A stretch of 64,000 nt of DNA from Gemmobacter nectariphilus DSM 15620 (lineage in GTDB: Bacteria; Pseudomonadota; Alphaproteobacteria; Rhodobacterales; Rhodobacteraceae), in contig NZ_AUCM01000003.1 in the NCBI RefSeq assembly GCF_000429765.1, forward strand, positions 227,117 through 291,116, read 5' to 3'. The notes beneath the pieces are model-generated. The model made no database searches. It was given only the letters and a program-made list of their open reading frames with translations, and was not told where the DNA came from. Of this stretch, positions 61,801 through 64,000 are shown piece by piece. Position numbers and translations under genes: made by a program. The first letter of the stretch is position 1. Every line of letters starts with the position of its first letter.

Positions 61801-63219
61801 TCACTCGCCGCTCAGCCAGCCCTCGCGCTTGCGATAGAGGGTTGAAGGCGCCACCCCGAGTTCGCGCGCCGCGCGTGGCAGCGATCCCCCATGGCGTTCG
61901 ATCGCGGCCTCGACCGCCAGCCGTTCGATCTGGGCCAGGGTGCGGCCTGCCAGCAAGTGGCCCAGCTGATCCGGCACGTCAGTCGGGGCGTCGGGTGCGG
62001 GAGGGGGCAGGGGCACGGGGTCGGCGATCTCGGCCACCATCAGATCCTCGGGCAGCATGTCCGAGGTCACCAGATCGCCATCATGCAGCACGGCCACATT
62101 GCGGATCACGTTCAGCACCTGGCGGGCATTGCCAGGCCAGGGCAGGGTGCGGAACAGCGCGCGCACCTCGTCGGACAGGCCGGTAAAGCGGCGGCCTTCC
62201 TCGACGGTGTAGCGGGCCAGCGCGGCTTCGGCGATCTCGATCACATCGTCGCCGCGATCGCGCAGCGCGGGCATGCGGATCGGCACGACATGCAGGCGGT
62301 AATACAGATCCTCGCGGAAGGTGCCGCGCCGCACGGCGTCCAGCGGGTCACGGTTGGTGGCGCAGATGATCCGCACATCGACACGGCGGGGCCGCGCCGC
62401 GCCCACGGGCGTGACCGACGAGGTTTGCAAGAACCGCAGCAGCTTGGGTTGCAGCGCCAGATCCATCTCGCAGACCTGATCGAGGAACAGCGTGCCGCCA
62501 TCGGCCACCACCGCCGCGCCTGCCTTGTCATTCACCGCGCCGGGAAAGGCGCCGCGAATATGGCCGAACACTTCGGATTCCAGCGTATCCGACGGGATCG
62601 CCCCGCAGTTCAGCACGATGAACGGCCCGCGCGCCCGGGGCGACAGATCGTGGATCGCCTGGGCGCACAGTTCCTTGCCGGTGCCGCTTTCGCCGGTGAT
62701 GAAGACGCTGGCCATCGACCGCGCGACCGAGCGGATGCGATCCTCGACCTGGCGAATGGCCGGGGACGATCCGAGCAGGCCGCGAAACCCTGTCGGGGAC
62801 GGGCGCGCCATTGTCGGCCCGCCCTGCGCGGGCGGGGCGCCGGCATCGGGATCGGCGCGCAGGGCATTGCGGACCGTCGCCAGAAACCGGGCCTCGTCAA
62901 AGGGTTTGACCAGAAAGTCCTGCGCGCCTGCGCGCATCGCCTCGACCGCCTTGTTGATCGAGCCGTTCGAGGTGATGACCACCACCCGCGTCTCGGGGCG
63001 CTCTTCCAGCATCTCGCTCATCAGCGACAGGCCATCGCGGTCGGGCAACATGATGTCGAGCAGCACGGCCGCCGGGTTCAGCTTGCGAAAGGCCACAAGG
63101 CCGCGCGCGGCATCGGGGGCGATCTCGACCTGATAGCCTGCCGCCTCGAGCACGGATCGGTAGACGACCTGCAGCGAGGCGGTATCTTCGACCAGCAGCA
63201 GTGTGGGGATATCACTCAT
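61801..63219 (-). CDS. NtrC-type response regulator with altered sigma54-contact and Walker B motifs
   Basis: 472 residues: receiver domain (TLLLVEDTASLQVVYRSVLEAAGYQVEIAPD; phospho-acceptor Asp near residue 54 in VLLDIMLPDRDG; DFLVKPFDEA), AAA+ domain (Walker A ITGESGTGKELCAQAIH near residue 173) and Fis-type HTH (GGSLPRAARELGVAPSTLYRKREGWL). Two core motifs deviate. The sigma54 loop reads GAFPGA (about residue 225, normally GAFTGA), and Walker B reads LFLDQVCEMD (about residue 247, normally LFLDEIGEM). R-finger region and EDLYYRL are intact. It may thus not drive sigma54 in the usual way. It overlaps the Hpt gene by 8 bases. No sigma54 target site is seen nearby. Confidence 0.87.
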   Translation of the reverse strand: MSDIPTLLLVEDTASLQVVYRSVLEAAGYQVEIAPDAARGLVAFRKLNPAAVLLDIMLPDRDGLSLMSEMLEERPETRVVVITSNGSINKAVEAMRAGAQDFLVKPFDEARFLATVRNALRADPDAGAPPAQGGPTMARPSPTGFRGLLGSSPAIRQVEDRIRSVARSMASVFITGESGTGKELCAQAIHDLSPRARGPFIVLNCGAIPSDTLESEVFGHIRGAFPGAVNDKAGAAVVADGGTLFLDQVCEMDLALQPKLLRFLQTSSVTPVGAARPRRVDVRIICATNRDPLDAVRRGTFREDLYYRLHVVPIRMPALRDRGDDVIEIAEAALARYTVEEGRRFTGLSDEVRALFRTLPWPGNARQVLNVIRNVAVLHDGDLVTSDMLPEDLMVAEIADPVPLPPPAPDAPTDVPDQLGHLLAGRTLAQIERLAVEAAIERHGGSLPRAARELGVAPSTLYRKREGWLSGE

Positions 63220-63631
63220 AAGGCAGTTCGCTCCGGCGATCCGCGATGAAGGCGGCCAGCCGATCAAGCTGTTGCAACAGGTCGGGCATCAGGACCCGAA
63301 TTTCCGCGCCATCGGTTTGCTCGCAAGCCGTGCGATTGACGATTTCGGCAATCCTTTGCAGCCGTTCGGCGCCGACAGTGCCCGAGACCCCGATCAGGAT
63401 ATGGCATTGCGCGCGCACGACTGTCCAATCGGGGATGGTGACGGCAGCCCCGATCCGCTGCCTGGCATCCTGAATGTCGATGGCCAGCTGATCCAGCAGG
63501 TCCACCCCGCGCGCGGGGCCGACCATCCGCATCAGGCTATTGTATCTGTTGATGCAAAGTTCTGGCTGGTCATAGAAAACAGGAAGTCCAGCATCATGTG
63601 CCTGCTGAATGGGCGGCATATCTGCGGTCAT
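63212..63631 (-). CDS. Hpt-domain phosphotransfer protein
   Basis: 139 residues, mostly helical. RAQCHILIGVSGTVGAERLQRIAEIVNR (His near residue 76) corresponds to the Hpt core HxLKGxxxxxGxxxL, with Ile replacing the usual Lys. The rest (ELCINRYNSLMRMVGPARGVDLLDQLAIDIQDARQRIGAA) fits a four-helix bundle start. It overlaps the response regulator gene by 8 bases (ATGAGTGA) and probably passes phosphate to or from it. The sensor kinase is not in this window. Hpt assignment rests on this motif and context. Confidence 0.72.
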   Translation of the reverse strand: MTADMPPIQQAHDAGLPVFYDQPELCINRYNSLMRMVGPARGVDLLDQLAIDIQDARQRIGAAVTIPDWTVVRAQCHILIGVSGTVGAERLQRIAEIVNRTACEQTDGAEIRVLMPDLLQQLDRLAAFIADRRSELPYE

Positions 63632-63754
63632 GGCCCTTCCTGATCAATTCATCTTCCGGGTCACTATCCCGGCCAAATCGTCCATCACTGTGACCAAGTC
63701 TAGGCGAGTGTTCGTGCGGGGAAAAGCCCTTGAGTTGAACGCATGGTCAAAATC

Positions 63755-63785
63755 GCGCGGCAGCCGGTTTGAATGGCTGCCGCGC
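63755..63785 (-). terminator. Terminator of the prpE-like gene
   Basis: Perfect 11-bp stem GCGCGGCAGCC / GGCTGCCGCGC with a 9-nt loop, 12 bp beyond the stop of the truncated gene at the window edge. The rest of 63632-63797 is the promoter side of the Hpt gene with nothing else recognisable. Confidence 0.65.
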
Positions 63786-63797
63786 AATTCGCGTCAT

Positions 63798-64000
63798 TCA
63801 CGACCGTGCATATCCGATCGTCTGCAAGGCGCTGCGGATTTCGTCCAGAATGGCGGGATCGTCGATGGTTGCCGGCACCTTGAACGTCTCGCCATCGGCG
63901 ATCTTGACCATCGTTGCACGCAGGATCTTGCCCGAGCGGGTCTTGGGCAGGCGGTCCACCACCACGGCTTTCTTGAAATCCGCCACCGGCCCGATCTTGT
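63798..64000 (-). CDS. prpE: Acyl-CoA synthetase, propionyl-CoA synthetase type, C-terminal end (partial)
   Basis: Only the last 66 codons lie inside the window; the gene continues past base 64000. KIGPVADFKKAVVVDRLPKTRSGKILRATMVKIADGETFKVPATIDDPAILDEIRSALQ shows the conserved lysine motif PKTRSGKILR (Lys is the acetylation-sensitive catalytic residue of the ANL superfamily). The context ATMVKIADG...TIDDPAILDEI is closer to propionyl-CoA synthetases (PrpE) than to acetyl-CoA synthetase. PrpE activates propionate with ATP and CoA. The specificity call is made on this short fragment only. Confidence 0.75.
   Translation of the reverse strand, partial: KIGPVADFKKAVVVDRLPKTRSGKILRATMVKIADGETFKVPATIDDPAILDEIRSALQTIGYARS

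Noticed and set aside
61891-63249. A 452-residue plus-strand frame opposite the response regulator
   Set aside because: Antisense shadow; His/Gln/Gly-rich without motifs.

Overview
The window is high-GC DNA from an alphaproteobacterium, almost certainly order Rhodobacterales, family Rhodobacteraceae (Rhodobacter/Gemmobacter/Tabrizicola/Paracoccus-like; genus not resolved). The evidence is a circularly permuted two-piece tmRNA gene with an ANDNRAPVALAA tag, an alphaproteobacterial-type tRNA-His (A73, G1:U72, no G-1), a GTTC-N7-GTTC LexA box before uvrA, and many families typical of this group. Almost all of it is chromosomal housekeeping DNA with a few accessory patches. Coding density is high, and most long antisense reading frames are GC-driven shadows.

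Layout. 0-5.5 kb: DUF808 membrane protein, M19 dipeptidase, transketolase, and a coiled-coil protein overlapping zapA, followed by a structured region that may be 6S RNA. 5.5-11.3 kb: tRNA-Cys with an integrase-like remnant beside it, bpt, RDD and DUF2852 membrane proteins, a Hint-domain gene with two homopolymer frameshifts, and tRNA-His. 11.3-16.4 kb: homogentisate (aromatic) catabolism genes hmgA, an MBL-fold protein, an FAD monooxygenase and a DUF2783 protein, with a divergent MarR regulator and a probable operator between. 16.4-21.1 kb: three glycosyltransferase/modification genes. 21.5-24.5 kb: a proXWV betaine/proline importer with an internal terminator. 25.3-25.6 kb: ssrA. 25.7-31.2 kb: a secreted RTX protein, murA with small neighbours, and a YcjX-type NTPase.

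31.5-38.6 kb is the main accessory block: a LuxR-HTH regulator, a tandem structured repeat, a large RTX repeat protein and its type I secretion ABC/HlyD pair. The RTX leader carries a perfect 14-bp inverted repeat that overlaps the ribosome-binding site. 38.9-53.9 kb is rich in sugar-nucleotide and envelope genes (DegT aminotransferase, MFS, gph, glmU, glmS, a WbpM/CapD-type dehydratase, pgm) plus guaB, DNA alkylation repair and a TDT transporter. 54-64 kb: WYL regulator, entericidin-like lipoprotein, family 5 solute-binding protein, a compact promoter-hairpin-terminator unit that looks like a new small RNA, hydroxybutyrate dehydrogenase, rhodanese, LexA-controlled uvrA, a sigma54-type response regulator with altered key motifs plus an Hpt partner, and the 3' end of a prpE-like synthetase.

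A family of about 13 dispersed intergenic elements (one or two GC hairpins, then a C-rich run, GGATATTT or GGGTATTT, and a purine-rich tail) punctuates the window. Pairs of copies keep base-pairing while changing stem sequence. This family, the RTX leader switch candidate, the tandem repeat and the 56.9-kb small RNA are the observations most worth following up.
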